Part shown: one piece after another, positions 1 to 6,190 of the stretch
Layout: every line of letters begins with the position of its first letter
Position numbering within the stretch: position 1 is the stretch's first letter
Assembly (NCBI GenBank): GCA_003476885.1
Contig: DMUR01000041.1
Coordinates: forward strand, 5,922 to 12,533
DNA: 6,612 nt
Direction: 5' to 3'
Source of the DNA: Chloroflexota bacterium
GTDB lineage: Bacteria; Chloroflexota; Limnocylindria; Limnocylindrales; Limnocylindraceae
Notes under the pieces: model-generated
Told to the model about the DNA's origin: nothing
The model's database searches: none
The model's input: only the letters and a program-made list of their open reading frames with translations
Translations under genes and position numbers: made by a program

Positions 1-1203
1 GCGCTCCCAACTGAGTCCAACCTCCTCTTCACCGGCTACGTTGACCTTCGGAGCGCGGAGCTTCAGGAGTCCACGCTGCTCACCCCGCCTGCAACGATCG
101 GCGAGCTGCCAGCAGGCGATCTCCCCGATGGAGCGGCGGCACTGATCCACATCTCGGCGCGTGGTGTCGCCACGCATCTCGGCGCAGAGGCGCGCGCTGC
201 GGGCCTCACCGTTGAGCCGCTCGCGGGGGAGACGCCACTCGCCGGTGCCGAGGGCGACCGCATGACCGCACTGATCGGCGCCTACTGGGGGAGTGGCATT
301 CAGATCACGTTGGCGCGCGGCGTAATCGCAGCCCCAATCGTGATCAAAGTCGAGTCACCCGCACAGGGTGAGGCGCTCGTGACACGGATCGCCGTAACGC
401 TCGGCGAGAACACGAGTGCAACGATCAGCGAAGAGGTGATCGGTACCAGCGCTGCAAGCAATACGCACACCGGCACCACAGCCGGCGCACTCCTCGCGAC
501 TACAAGTGAGGTGACGCTCGGCAAGGGTGCGAAGCTCCGCCTCGCCTCCATCCAGGAACTCCCTGAAGATGTTGTCTACCTACCAGTGCGCCGCCACGAT
601 TTTGGCGCGAACGCTGAACTGCAGATCGCGGCGGCACAGATCGGCGCGCGACTTGTGCGCGGCCGCATTGACCATCAGCTCACAGGGAACGGATCAAAGG
701 TTCGCCAGGTGGAGGTCCTCTTCGCTGGCGGCGAGCAGTTGCATGATCTGACCACCTACAGCCTGCATGCTGGCGAGAAGACGGTGGGGGATCTGCTCGC
801 GAAGGGGATCTTTGCGGGGAAAGCGCGCGGATTTGTAAAGGGCGTCACCACGATCCCGCGATCTGGACGAGGAACCAACTCCTACCTTGGAGAGTTCGGC
901 ATGCTCCTCTCGAAGACTGCACGCAGCGTGGCGATCCCATCACTCTGGATTGACCAGCCAGACTGCGAGCGCGCAGCGCACGGCAGCTCCGTGGGTCCAA
1001 TTGATCAGAACCAGATCTTCTATCTGCGCACCCGCGGTCTCACTGAGGCTGAAGCGCGGCGCACCATTGTCATGGGCTACCTCGAACCGGTCGTCGCCGC
1101 ACTCCCGCTCGAAGAGGAGGCTGACCGACTTCGCGAGGTGCTCGCCACAAAACTTGACGCCGCCTTCGCTGCACAATCGGCGGCTGCCGCCTCCGCGGCG
1201 TAA
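1..1203 (+). CDS. sufD: Fe-S cluster assembly protein SufD (5' end outside window)
   Basis: SufD is the SufB-paralogous scaffold subunit of the cytoplasmic SufBCD complex, which builds Fe-S clusters with the SufC ATPase. The frame is open from base 1, so the start lies upstream; 400 residues are visible, and since the family is usually about 400-450 residues, only a short N-terminus is missing. The C-terminal core is diagnostic: a beta-helix-like middle, then GRGTNSYLGE, LLLS-like MLLSKTAR, a P-x-L-x-I strand, ERAAHGSSVG and IFYLRTRGL. The His of AHG (visible residue 327, codon 979-981) matches the conserved SufD histidine in the usual SHGATVG motif. The usual N-terminal P-T...W-R-Y-T motif is degenerate here (PTESNLLFTGYVDL, near residues 3-16). 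The protein ends in an Ala-rich tail. The Rieske gene starts 10 nt after its TAA stop. SufB is the alternative, but the HGSSVG motif and its position favour SufD. Confidence 0.9.
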   Translation, partial: ALPTESNLLFTGYVDLRSAELQESTLLTPPATIGELPAGDLPDGAAALIHISARGVATHLGAEARAAGLTVEPLAGETPLAGAEGDRMTALIGAYWGSGIQITLARGVIAAPIVIKVESPAQGEALVTRIAVTLGENTSATISEEVIGTSAASNTHTGTTAGALLATTSEVTLGKGAKLRLASIQELPEDVVYLPVRRHDFGANAELQIAAAQIGARLVRGRIDHQLTGNGSKVRQVEVLFAGGEQLHDLTTYSLHAGEKTVGDLLAKGIFAGKARGFVKGVTTIPRSGRGTNSYLGEFGMLLSKTARSVAIPSLWIDQPDCERAAHGSSVGPIDQNQIFYLRTRGLTEAEARRTIVMGYLEPVVAALPLEEEADRLREVLATKLDAAFAAQSAAAASAA

Positions 1204-1213
1204 CCTCTCTCAC

Positions 1214-1540
1214 GTGCCGAGCGAACGACTCTTCCCCGCATCCGAACTCCCCGATGGCACCGCGCGCCTCGCCTGGCCGAACGGCAAGGCAATCCTTGTG
1301 GTCAACCGCGGCGGCACCCTCTACGCCGTTGATGGCGTCTGCACGCATGAGTACTGCGAACTTGATCGCGGCTTCGTTGCCCCCGCTGGCGCCGTCACCC
1401 CAACGATCACCTGCCCGCTTCACCTTTCGCGATTTGACCTGCTGACTGGCGCGCCGCTGGATCCGCCAGCAGAGGAACCGCTCACCGTGCACACGGTGAG
1501 CGTTGATGCAGAGGGGTGGGTACTTCTCGAGCTCGCCTAG
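1214..1540 (+). CDS. Rieske [2Fe-2S] ferredoxin-like protein, SUF-linked
   Basis: This is a 108-residue single-domain Rieske protein that probably acts as a soluble cytoplasmic electron carrier. The cluster ligands are clear: C43-T-H45 and C67-P-L-H70, followed by SRFDLLTG and a C-terminal beta strand, as in dioxygenase-type Rieske ferredoxins. Twenty-one residues separate H45 from C67, against about 15-17 normally; the extra loop is rich in Ala, Pro and Thr (residues 55-66). An additional Cys (C48) lies just after the first ligand pair. There is no signal peptide or membrane anchor. The GTG start at 1214 is the only in-frame start that leaves the whole domain without running deep into sufD. 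It has no recognisable Shine-Dalgarno sequence, so coupling to sufD translation is likely. Rieske ferredoxin genes follow sufD in many actinobacterial-type suf operons, which supports a role in Fe-S biogenesis or redox, though the exact partner is unknown. Confidence 0.87.
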   Translation: MPSERLFPASELPDGTARLAWPNGKAILVVNRGGTLYAVDGVCTHEYCELDRGFVAPAGAVTPTITCPLHLSRFDLLTGAPLDPPAEEPLTVHTVSVDAEGWVLLELA

Positions 1541-1554
1541 CCTGACAGGCTAGG
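1536..1554 (+). terminator. Perfect hairpin overlapping the Rieske stop codon
   Basis: The sequence CCTAGCCT-GAC-AGGCTAGG is a perfect 8-bp inverted repeat with a 3-nt loop (7 bp and a 5-nt loop if the inner T-A pair is open). It contains the TAG stop of the Rieske gene in its left arm. No T-tract follows, so it is not a canonical intrinsic terminator. It may instead attenuate, process or protect the suf transcript end, and the next gene has its own strong ribosome binding site downstream. Confidence 0.45.
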
Positions 1555-1585
1555 ATTGCCTCGACGCGCTGCACTTGATGTGGGG

Positions 1586-1596
1586 AGAGGGAGGGG
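1586..1596 (+). promoter_or_regulatory. Strong purine-rich ribosome binding site of the Er-VIT1 gene
   Basis: The run AGAGGGAGGGG ends 2 nt before the ATG at 1599 and has anti-16S-like cores (AGAGG, GGAGG) 8 and 4 nt from it. It decides the start in favour of 1599 over the upstream in-frame TTG (1575) and ATG (1578), which have no such sequence before them. Confidence 0.7.
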
Positions 1597-1598
1597 CC

Positions 1599-2750
1599 AT
1601 GCAAGAGATCAAAGACCGCGCCGCAAGCCTTGCCGGGCTCGCCCTTGAGCGCGATGCGATCTATCTGTATGACCGACTCGCAGCGATCGAGAAGGATCCA
1701 CAGCGACGCGCCGCGTTTGAATCCATTGCGGCCAGCGAGCGCCGCCACGCGGCGATCTGGGAGGCGAAGCTGACCTCCCTTGGTGAACAGGTGCCACCTG
1801 CGGCGCGACCGAGCTGGCGTGTCCGCCAGATCGCGCTCCTTGCACGACTCTTTGGTACGCGCGCGGTGAGCGACGCCGTGAAGGCGCTCGAAGGGTTTGA
1901 GGAGAGCGTCTACGGAGCGCACAGTGACGTGCCAGAAGTACACGAGATTGCGAACGATGAGGCGAAGCACGCTGAGATCTGGAAGGGACTCGACCAGACC
2001 GCGCGCGGCAAGGGGGCGAGCGCACACCGTGCGGCGGTCGTTGAGACGCAGGCGCGCGAGCCGTGGCACCGTGCTGGAGGTGGTGGCACGCTGCGAGCGG
2101 CGATCTTCGGCGTCTCCGACGGCCTCGTCAGCAACGCAGCGCTGGTGCTCGGCATAGCCGGCGCAACAAGCGGCGGCGATGGATCGTTTGTGGTGTTGGC
2201 TGGAGTTGCGGGTCTTCTCGCAGGCGCGTTCAGCATGGCGGCGGGGGAGTACGTCTCCATGCGCAGTCAGACCGAAGTTCTTGAGCGTCAGATTGAACTG
2301 GAGCGCGCCGAACTTGAGGCGATGCCTGAAGAAGAGGAGAAGGAGATCGCCGCAATCTATCGTGGTCGCGGCTTCGCTGAGGCAGAGGCAGCAGCGATCG
2401 CTAAGCAGCTGATGGCTGATCCGAAGATTGCACTGGAGACACTGGTGCGCGAAGAGCTCGGACTCGACCCAGAAGAGCTTGGATCGCCATGGGGCGCCTC
2501 AATCGGCTCGTTCGTCTCATTTGCCGTTGGCGCTTTTGTGCCGTTGCTACCGTTTATCTTGTTGGCGGGCGGAACTGCGCTCGCGGTCAGCATCGGACTC
2601 ACCAGCCTCGCCCTGTTTGCGGTGGGGGCTTCCGTGAGCCTGCTGACTGGCCGTTCGGCACTCTACTCGGGTGCGCGTCAGCTTCTGATTGGGATCGCGG
2701 CCGCTGGGATCACCTATTTGATCGGCAGTCTGATCGGTGTGAACGTCTAG
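1599..2750 (+). CDS. Er-VIT1 (MbfA-like) iron transporter: ferritin-like domain fused to VIT1/CCC1 membrane domain
   Basis: A 383-residue fusion of a di-iron ferritin-like (rubrerythrin/erythrin) domain with a VIT1/CCC1 Fe2+/Mn2+ transporter. The related MbfA of Rhizobiales exports iron and protects against iron and peroxide stress. Residues 1-130 form a four-helix domain with candidate iron ligands E17, E47-x-x-H50, the E98/E101/E102 region and E121-x-x-H124. A roughly 35-residue Pro/Arg-rich segment (about 62-96) joins helices 2 and 3. The VIT1 part starts at about 165 with the hallmark AIFGVSDGLVSNAALVLG (TM1), then TM2 ending in MAAGEYVSMRSQ. A Glu-rich cytoplasmic metal-binding helical segment follows (about 223-290, including EEEEKE), then three TM segments (about 300-323, 325-349, 360-381). 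Its stop abuts the lgt start. Next to sufD-Rieske it fits iron handling beside Fe-S assembly. Transport direction (export or sequestration) cannot be read from the sequence. Confidence 0.9.
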   Translation: MQEIKDRAASLAGLALERDAIYLYDRLAAIEKDPQRRAAFESIAASERRHAAIWEAKLTSLGEQVPPAARPSWRVRQIALLARLFGTRAVSDAVKALEGFEESVYGAHSDVPEVHEIANDEAKHAEIWKGLDQTARGKGASAHRAAVVETQAREPWHRAGGGGTLRAAIFGVSDGLVSNAALVLGIAGATSGGDGSFVVLAGVAGLLAGAFSMAAGEYVSMRSQTEVLERQIELERAELEAMPEEEEKEIAAIYRGRGFAEAEAAAIAKQLMADPKIALETLVREELGLDPEELGSPWGASIGSFVSFAVGAFVPLLPFILLAGGTALAVSIGLTSLALFAVGASVSLLTGRSALYSGARQLLIGIAAAGITYLIGSLIGVNV

Positions 2751-3611
2751 ATGCTGCCGCTTCCACCAGATCCTGTCCTCTTCTCCGTTGGGCCGCTTGA
2801 GATCCGCTGGTACGGACTCCTCTACGCGGTCGGACTCTTCATTGTTTATCAATTCATGATGCGCGAAGCGAAACGACGGAAGCTAGATGCGGAACTGATC
2901 GCCAACGGTTTGATCATCATCTCTATTGCGGCACTCGTTGGTGGTCGTCTGTATCACGTGATCGATGCGTGGGATCGCTACTCGGCGAATCCGATCGGTG
3001 CACTTATTCCGCCCTATGAGGGGCTCGGTGCTCCCGGCGGAGTCATCACGGGCGCGATCGCGCTCGCGATCTTGCTGCGCCGTTGGAAGCAGTCGCCGTG
3101 GGGTTGGGTGGACGTTGCAGGACCTGCCATCTTGGTGATGCAGGCGATTGCCCGGTGGGGGAACTGGTTCAATCAGGAGCTCTACGGACTGCCAACCGAT
3201 CTCCCGTGGGGGCTATCCATTGAGTGCGCCTACCGAACGGCGGAGACCAGCTGCAGCGCGATCGGCGAGACTGCTCGATTCCATCCGCTCTTCCTTTATG
3301 AATCGCTCTCCGGCCTTGCTGGCGCACTGATCTTGCCTGCGCTCGGGGAGCGGCTGAAGGGTCGGATCGTGCCTGGCCTGATTGGACTCTCCGCGCTTGC
3401 TTGGTATTCGGTCACCCGACTTCTTCTCGAAGGGTTCCGTTTGGAGAACTGGCGCGTGGGTGACATCCCTACGGCGTACTTCGTGATGGGCGGCATCTTC
3501 CTCGTCACACTTCTGATTGCAGTGCTCCGTGTGCGTTCTGCGATCCCTGGCGGGGACACCGCAAAGGGACGGGGAAGGCGTCCCCAGACGAAGCGGCGGG
3601 CGCGGCGCTAG
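2751..3611 (+). CDS. lgt: Prolipoprotein diacylglyceryl transferase Lgt
   Basis: Lgt moves diacylglycerol from phosphatidylglycerol to the lipobox cysteine of prolipoproteins, the first step of lipoprotein maturation in the cytoplasmic membrane. The 286-residue polytopic protein (about seven TM segments expected) has most key residues. R19-W20-Y21-G matches E. coli Tyr26. G65-R66 precedes LYHVI. The Lgt signature [14 protein letters not shown] (R135, N138, N141, E143, G146) matches R143/N146/N149/E151/G154. H178-P-L-F-L-Y-E184 is the HPxxLYE motif, and Y219, R223 and E227 have the exact spacing of E. coli Y235/R239/E243. Two deviations are visible: P95 replaces E. coli His103 (GLGAPGG against GMSFHGG), and A134 replaces the first Gly of the signature. 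The tail (about 270-286) is strongly basic and probably cytoplasmic. ATG directly follows the TAG of the VIT1 gene with no clear Shine-Dalgarno sequence, implying translational coupling. Confidence 0.95.
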   Translation: MLPLPPDPVLFSVGPLEIRWYGLLYAVGLFIVYQFMMREAKRRKLDAELIANGLIIISIAALVGGRLYHVIDAWDRYSANPIGALIPPYEGLGAPGGVITGAIALAILLRRWKQSPWGWVDVAGPAILVMQAIARWGNWFNQELYGLPTDLPWGLSIECAYRTAETSCSAIGETARFHPLFLYESLSGLAGALILPALGERLKGRIVPGLIGLSALAWYSVTRLLLEGFRLENWRVGDIPTAYFVMGGIFLVTLLIAVLRVRSAIPGGDTAKGRGRRPQTKRRARR

Positions 3612-3624
3612 GATTCGGGAGAGC

Positions 3625-3640
3625 AGGAGAAGCGGAGGGG
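3625..3640 (+). promoter_or_regulatory. Tandem Shine-Dalgarno-like sequences of mdh
   Basis: AGGAGA (3625-3630) and GGAGGGG (3634-3640) lie in the 31-nt gap between lgt and mdh, just upstream of the ATG at 3643. They identify that ATG as the start rather than in-frame codons inside the lgt 3' end. It suggests strong translation of mdh independent of lgt. Confidence 0.65.
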
Positions 3641-3642
3641 AT

Positions 3643-4575
3643 ATGGCAGGGATTCAGCGACGTAAGGTCACCGTCATCGGCGCAGGGAATGTTGGCGCCA
3701 CCACCGCGCAGCGCATCGCCGAGTCCGGTCTCGCCGATGTGATCCTCGTTGACATTGTTGAGGGGCTTCCACAGGGGAAGGGGCTCGACCTCGCCGAAGC
3801 TGCGCCAGTGATGGGGCACGACGCCCGCATCATCGGCACAAACAACTACGACGACACGAAGGGCTCAGACATCATCGTGGTCACGAGCGGCATCGCCCGC
3901 AAGCCAGGGATGAGCCGTGATGACCTGATCAACACGAACGCAGGGATCGTCCGCAGCGTTGTCACCGAGGCAACGAAGCGCTCACCAGACGCAATTCTCG
4001 TGATCGTGACGAACCCTCTTGATGCAATGTGCCACGTGGCCCTAAAGGCCTCGGGCTTTCCGAAGAAGCGCGTCATCGGCATGGCCGGCACGCTCGACTC
4101 GGCGCGCTTCCGTCACTTCATCGCAACGGAGACGGGGGTCAGTGTGGAAGATGTGCGCGCCTTCGTCCTTGGCGGACACGGCGACACGATGGTCCCACTC
4201 CCGCGCTACTCCGCAGTTGGCGGGATCCCGCTCCCAGAGATGCTGAGCGCCGAACGTATTGAGGCGATCGTGAAGCGGACGCGAAGCGGTGGGGCAGAGA
4301 TCGTGGAGCTCCTCAAGACGGGGAGTGCCTTCTACGCACCTGCGGCAGCAACCTTTGAGGTGGTGGAGAGCATTCTTCTCGACCGTCGCCGCCTGATCCC
4401 ATGCGCCGCATATCTCGAGGGTGAGTACGGCGTGCAGGGGCTCTACGTTGGTGTGCCAGTGGTGATCGGTGCGAGCGGCATTGAGAAGATCATTGAGATC
4501 ACGCTGACCCCTGAGGAGAGCGCCGCATTCAAGAAGTCGGCCGATGCGGTGCAGGAGCTCGTCGCGCTTCTCTAG
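3643..4575 (+). CDS. mdh: Malate dehydrogenase, NAD-dependent, LDH-like type
   Basis: A cytoplasmic enzyme that interconverts malate and oxaloacetate in the TCA cycle. At 310 residues it has the normal length for the lactate dehydrogenase-like MDH group. The Rossmann glycine motif is G13-A-G-N-V-G18. D37 at the end of beta-2 predicts NAD rather than NADP preference. The substrate loop reads [10 protein letters not shown]86 sits where LDHs have Gln102, marking malate rather than lactate specificity, and R92 is the second loop arginine. The catalytic set is N124 (VTNP), D152 and R155 (LDSARFR) and H179 ([10 protein letters not shown]). The ATG at 3643 is chosen because tandem Shine-Dalgarno sequences precede it and the protein starts as homologues do, just before the first beta strand. 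It follows lgt by 31 nt on the same strand and converges with mmsA. Nothing looks truncated or transferred. Confidence 0.95.
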   Translation: MAGIQRRKVTVIGAGNVGATTAQRIAESGLADVILVDIVEGLPQGKGLDLAEAAPVMGHDARIIGTNNYDDTKGSDIIVVTSGIARKPGMSRDDLINTNAGIVRSVVTEATKRSPDAILVIVTNPLDAMCHVALKASGFPKKRVIGMAGTLDSARFRHFIATETGVSVEDVRAFVLGGHGDTMVPLPRYSAVGGIPLPEMLSAERIEAIVKRTRSGGAEIVELLKTGSAFYAPAAATFEVVESILLDRRRLIPCAAYLEGEYGVQGLYVGVPVVIGASGIEKIIEITLTPEESAAFKKSADAVQELVALL

Positions 4576-4593
4576 CTGCGAACGAGCGCTAGA
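4571..4593. terminator. Hairpin between the convergent mdh and mmsA genes, containing both stop codons
   Basis: TCTAGC (4571-4576) pairs perfectly with GCTAGA (4588-4593). Two more G-C pairs (4578-4579 with 4586-4587) are possible across a bulged T. The arms hold the TAG of mdh (4573-4575) and, on the other strand, the TAG of mmsA (4591-4589). Only 13 nt separate the two stop codons. With no T-tract on either side it is a weak candidate for a bidirectional terminator; a role in protecting 3' ends is equally possible. Confidence 0.45.
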
Positions 4594-6067
4594 ACCAGCG
4601 GGTGGTGATCACTTTCTTCGTGGTGTAGAACTCCACTCCGTCGCGTCCAGTGGCGTGCAGGTCGCCGAAGAAGCTCTTCCTGCGGCCGCTGAAGGGGAAG
4701 AAGGCCATCGGTGCCGCAACGCCCACATTCACGCCGAGCATCCCTGAGGTGGCGCGACGCTTGAACTCGCGCGCCGCCTTCCCTGAGGCGGTGTAGATGG
4801 AGCCAGCGTTGCCGTACTCGTTGGTCTCCGCCATCAGGCGCAGCGCTTCGTCCAGATCCTTCGCGTAGAGGACGGAGAGGACCGGCCCGAAGACCTCCTC
4901 GCGCGCGAGCGGCGAGTTCTCTTCAATGCTGAGCATCGTTGGGCCAACGAAGAATCCTTTTGCGGGACCTGTGCCGCGGCCGTCGCGAATCATTGTGGCG
5001 CCGGCGGCGACCCCTTCATCAACGAGGCGATGGATGCGCTCGCGCGCGTCGCCTCGAATCACTGGGCCGAGTGAGACACCTTCGTCAAGGCCGAAGCCCA
5101 TCTTGATCGTCTCCGCATGTTCCACGAGTTTTGGGAGGAGTCGCTCGCGCGCCTCGCCAACTACGGTGAGAACAGATCCTGCAAGGCAGCGCTGTCCCGC
5201 GTTGCCAAAGGCTGATTCGGCAATGTTTGGCACGCTCTGGTCCAGCACTGCGTCCGGCATAGCGATGATGTGGTTCTTAGCGCCGCCGAGTGCCTGGACG
5301 CGCTTCCCATTCTTTGAAGCGGTCTCGTAGACGATTCGCGCGACGCGCTCGGAGCCGACGAAGCTCACCGCGTCCACACCCGGGTGGCTGATCAGACCGG
5401 TGACCGTCTCTACGGCGCCGTGCACCAGGCTGACAACACCCGTTGGGATCCCCGCCTCTTCGCAGATCTCTACGATCCGCTGTGACGAGAGCGGCGTGCG
5501 CTCTGATGGCTTCAGGATGAAGCTGTTCCCACAGGCGATCGCGAGTGGGAGCATCCACATCGGCACCATGAAGGGGAAGTTGAACGGGGTGATGCCAGCG
5601 ACGACCCCTACGGGGAAGCGCACCATCTCCGAGTCAATGCCGCGCGAGACCTGGTCGAGGTTCTGGCCCATCAGCAGCGTTGGCGCGCCGCAGGCGAAGT
5701 CGACCACCTCAATGCCGCGGCGAACCTCACCAGCCGCGTCGGAGAAGACCTTCCCGTTTTCAGTAGTAACCAGCTTGGTCAGTGCCTCACGGTTGTCCAA
5801 GAGCGCCTCACGTAGTTTGAAGAGGTAGGTGGCGCGCTCTGGTGGTGGCATCTCGCCCCACTCGAAGGCGGCGGCGCGGGCGCCTGCGACGGCGGCAGCA
5901 ACATCGGCGGTGTTGGAGAGGGGGACGTGCGCCAGGATCTGCTCAGTAGCCGGGTTTGGGACGACGAGCGTCTCGCTTGAGGATGACGCGACCCAGCGGC
6001 CAGCGATGAAGTTCTTCAGGGTTTCGGGTGCCTTCTGCGCGGCCAGGTGCTCAATGCTCATTGGCAT
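4589..6067 (-). CDS. mmsA: CoA-acylating methylmalonate-semialdehyde dehydrogenase
   Basis: The enzyme oxidises methylmalonate (or malonate) semialdehyde with NAD+ and CoA to propionyl-CoA (or acetyl-CoA) plus CO2, in valine, beta-alanine, pyrimidine or inositol breakdown (iolA in Bacillus). Numbered from the ATG at 6061, it has 490 residues, the usual family length. It shows N161 in TPFNFPF, the MVPMWMLPLAIACGN segment, and KPSE (184-187). GGAKNH (259-264) has Asn at the usual ALDH general-base Glu position, a mark of this CoA-dependent family. G289-Q-R291-C292 carries the catalytic Cys. R115 and R291 match the substrate-carboxylate arginines (R107/R283) of Bacillus IolA. EEVFGP (388-393) and the FFGDLHATGRDGV tail motif follow. 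Two ATGs (6067 and 6061) lie two codons apart, neither with a Shine-Dalgarno sequence, so the exact start is uncertain. An upstream extension to 6256 would overlap the divergent aminotransferase and is not family-like. Confidence 0.95.
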   Translation of the reverse strand: MPMSIEHLAAQKAPETLKNFIAGRWVASSSSETLVVPNPATEQILAHVPLSNTADVAAAVAGARAAAFEWGEMPPPERATYLFKLREALLDNREALTKLVTTENGKVFSDAAGEVRRGIEVVDFACGAPTLLMGQNLDQVSRGIDSEMVRFPVGVVAGITPFNFPFMVPMWMLPLAIACGNSFILKPSERTPLSSQRIVEICEEAGIPTGVVSLVHGAVETVTGLISHPGVDAVSFVGSERVARIVYETASKNGKRVQALGGAKNHIIAMPDAVLDQSVPNIAESAFGNAGQRCLAGSVLTVVGEARERLLPKLVEHAETIKMGFGLDEGVSLGPVIRGDARERIHRLVDEGVAAGATMIRDGRGTGPAKGFFVGPTMLSIEENSPLAREEVFGPVLSVLYAKDLDEALRLMAETNEYGNAGSIYTASGKAAREFKRRATSGMLGVNVGVAAPMAFFPFSGRRKSFFGDLHATGRDGVEFYTTKKVITTRWF

Positions 6068-6190
6068 GACGGCATTCTGCCGCAGGGGTGGCAGTTGTGC
6101 CGCAGGGCGCGGAAGTGTCGCACGCTGTGCGACAACGGCGGGTATTCTCTGCGTACGCGGTCGCTTGACCGAGGCAGCGAAGGGGGTCCC
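6068..6190. promoter_or_regulatory. Divergent control region of mmsA and the aminotransferase gene
   Basis: This 123-nt region must hold the promoters of both divergent genes. TGYCGCA occurs at 6078-6084, 6098-6104 and 6116-6122, and inverted at 6128-6134. The first two are part of a 10-nt direct repeat, TGCCGCAGGG (6078-6087 and 6098-6107), spaced exactly 20 bp, about two helical turns. The last two form the palindrome annotated separately. TATTCT at 6143-6148 is a possible -10 for the rightward gene, though no good -35 lies at the right distance; that place is taken by the palindrome. GCGTACGC (6151-6158) is a smaller palindrome. CGGCA-TTC-TGCCG (6070-6082) can form a 5-bp hairpin where the mmsA ribosome binding site would be. 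No leftward -10/-35 pair was evident. Confidence 0.6.
6116..6134. promoter_or_regulatory. Perfect 19-bp palindrome, likely operator
   Basis: TGTCGCAC-GCT-GTGCGACA has two perfect 8-bp arms around a 3-nt centre. The size and symmetry fit a binding site for a dimeric helix-turn-helix regulator. It lies in the divergent promoter region, ending 8 nt before the candidate -10 (6143-6148), so it would cover the -35 zone of the aminotransferase promoter. The regulator is not in this window and its family cannot be named from the site alone. Confidence 0.6.

Noticed and set aside
887..1213. Long N-terminal extension of the Rieske gene overlapping sufD
   Set aside because: The extension is Ser/Arg-rich out-of-frame sufD sequence; the Rieske fold is complete from GTG 1214.
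1575..1598. Earlier in-frame starts (TTG 1575, ATG 1578) for the VIT1 gene
   Set aside because: They would make the strong purine-rich RBS at 1586-1596 coding and have no Shine-Dalgarno sequence of their own.
1482..2069. 195-codon open frame on the - strand opposite the VIT1 gene
   Set aside because: It lies antisense to a clear ferritin-like domain, has Arg-rich low-complexity composition and no recognisable motif; long antisense frames are expected in GC-rich DNA.
3517..3642. N-terminal extension of malate dehydrogenase into the lgt 3' end
   Set aside because: The extension overlaps lgt, is Arg/Gly-rich and unlike the family; ATG 3643 has tandem RBS sequences and gives the standard 310-residue protein.
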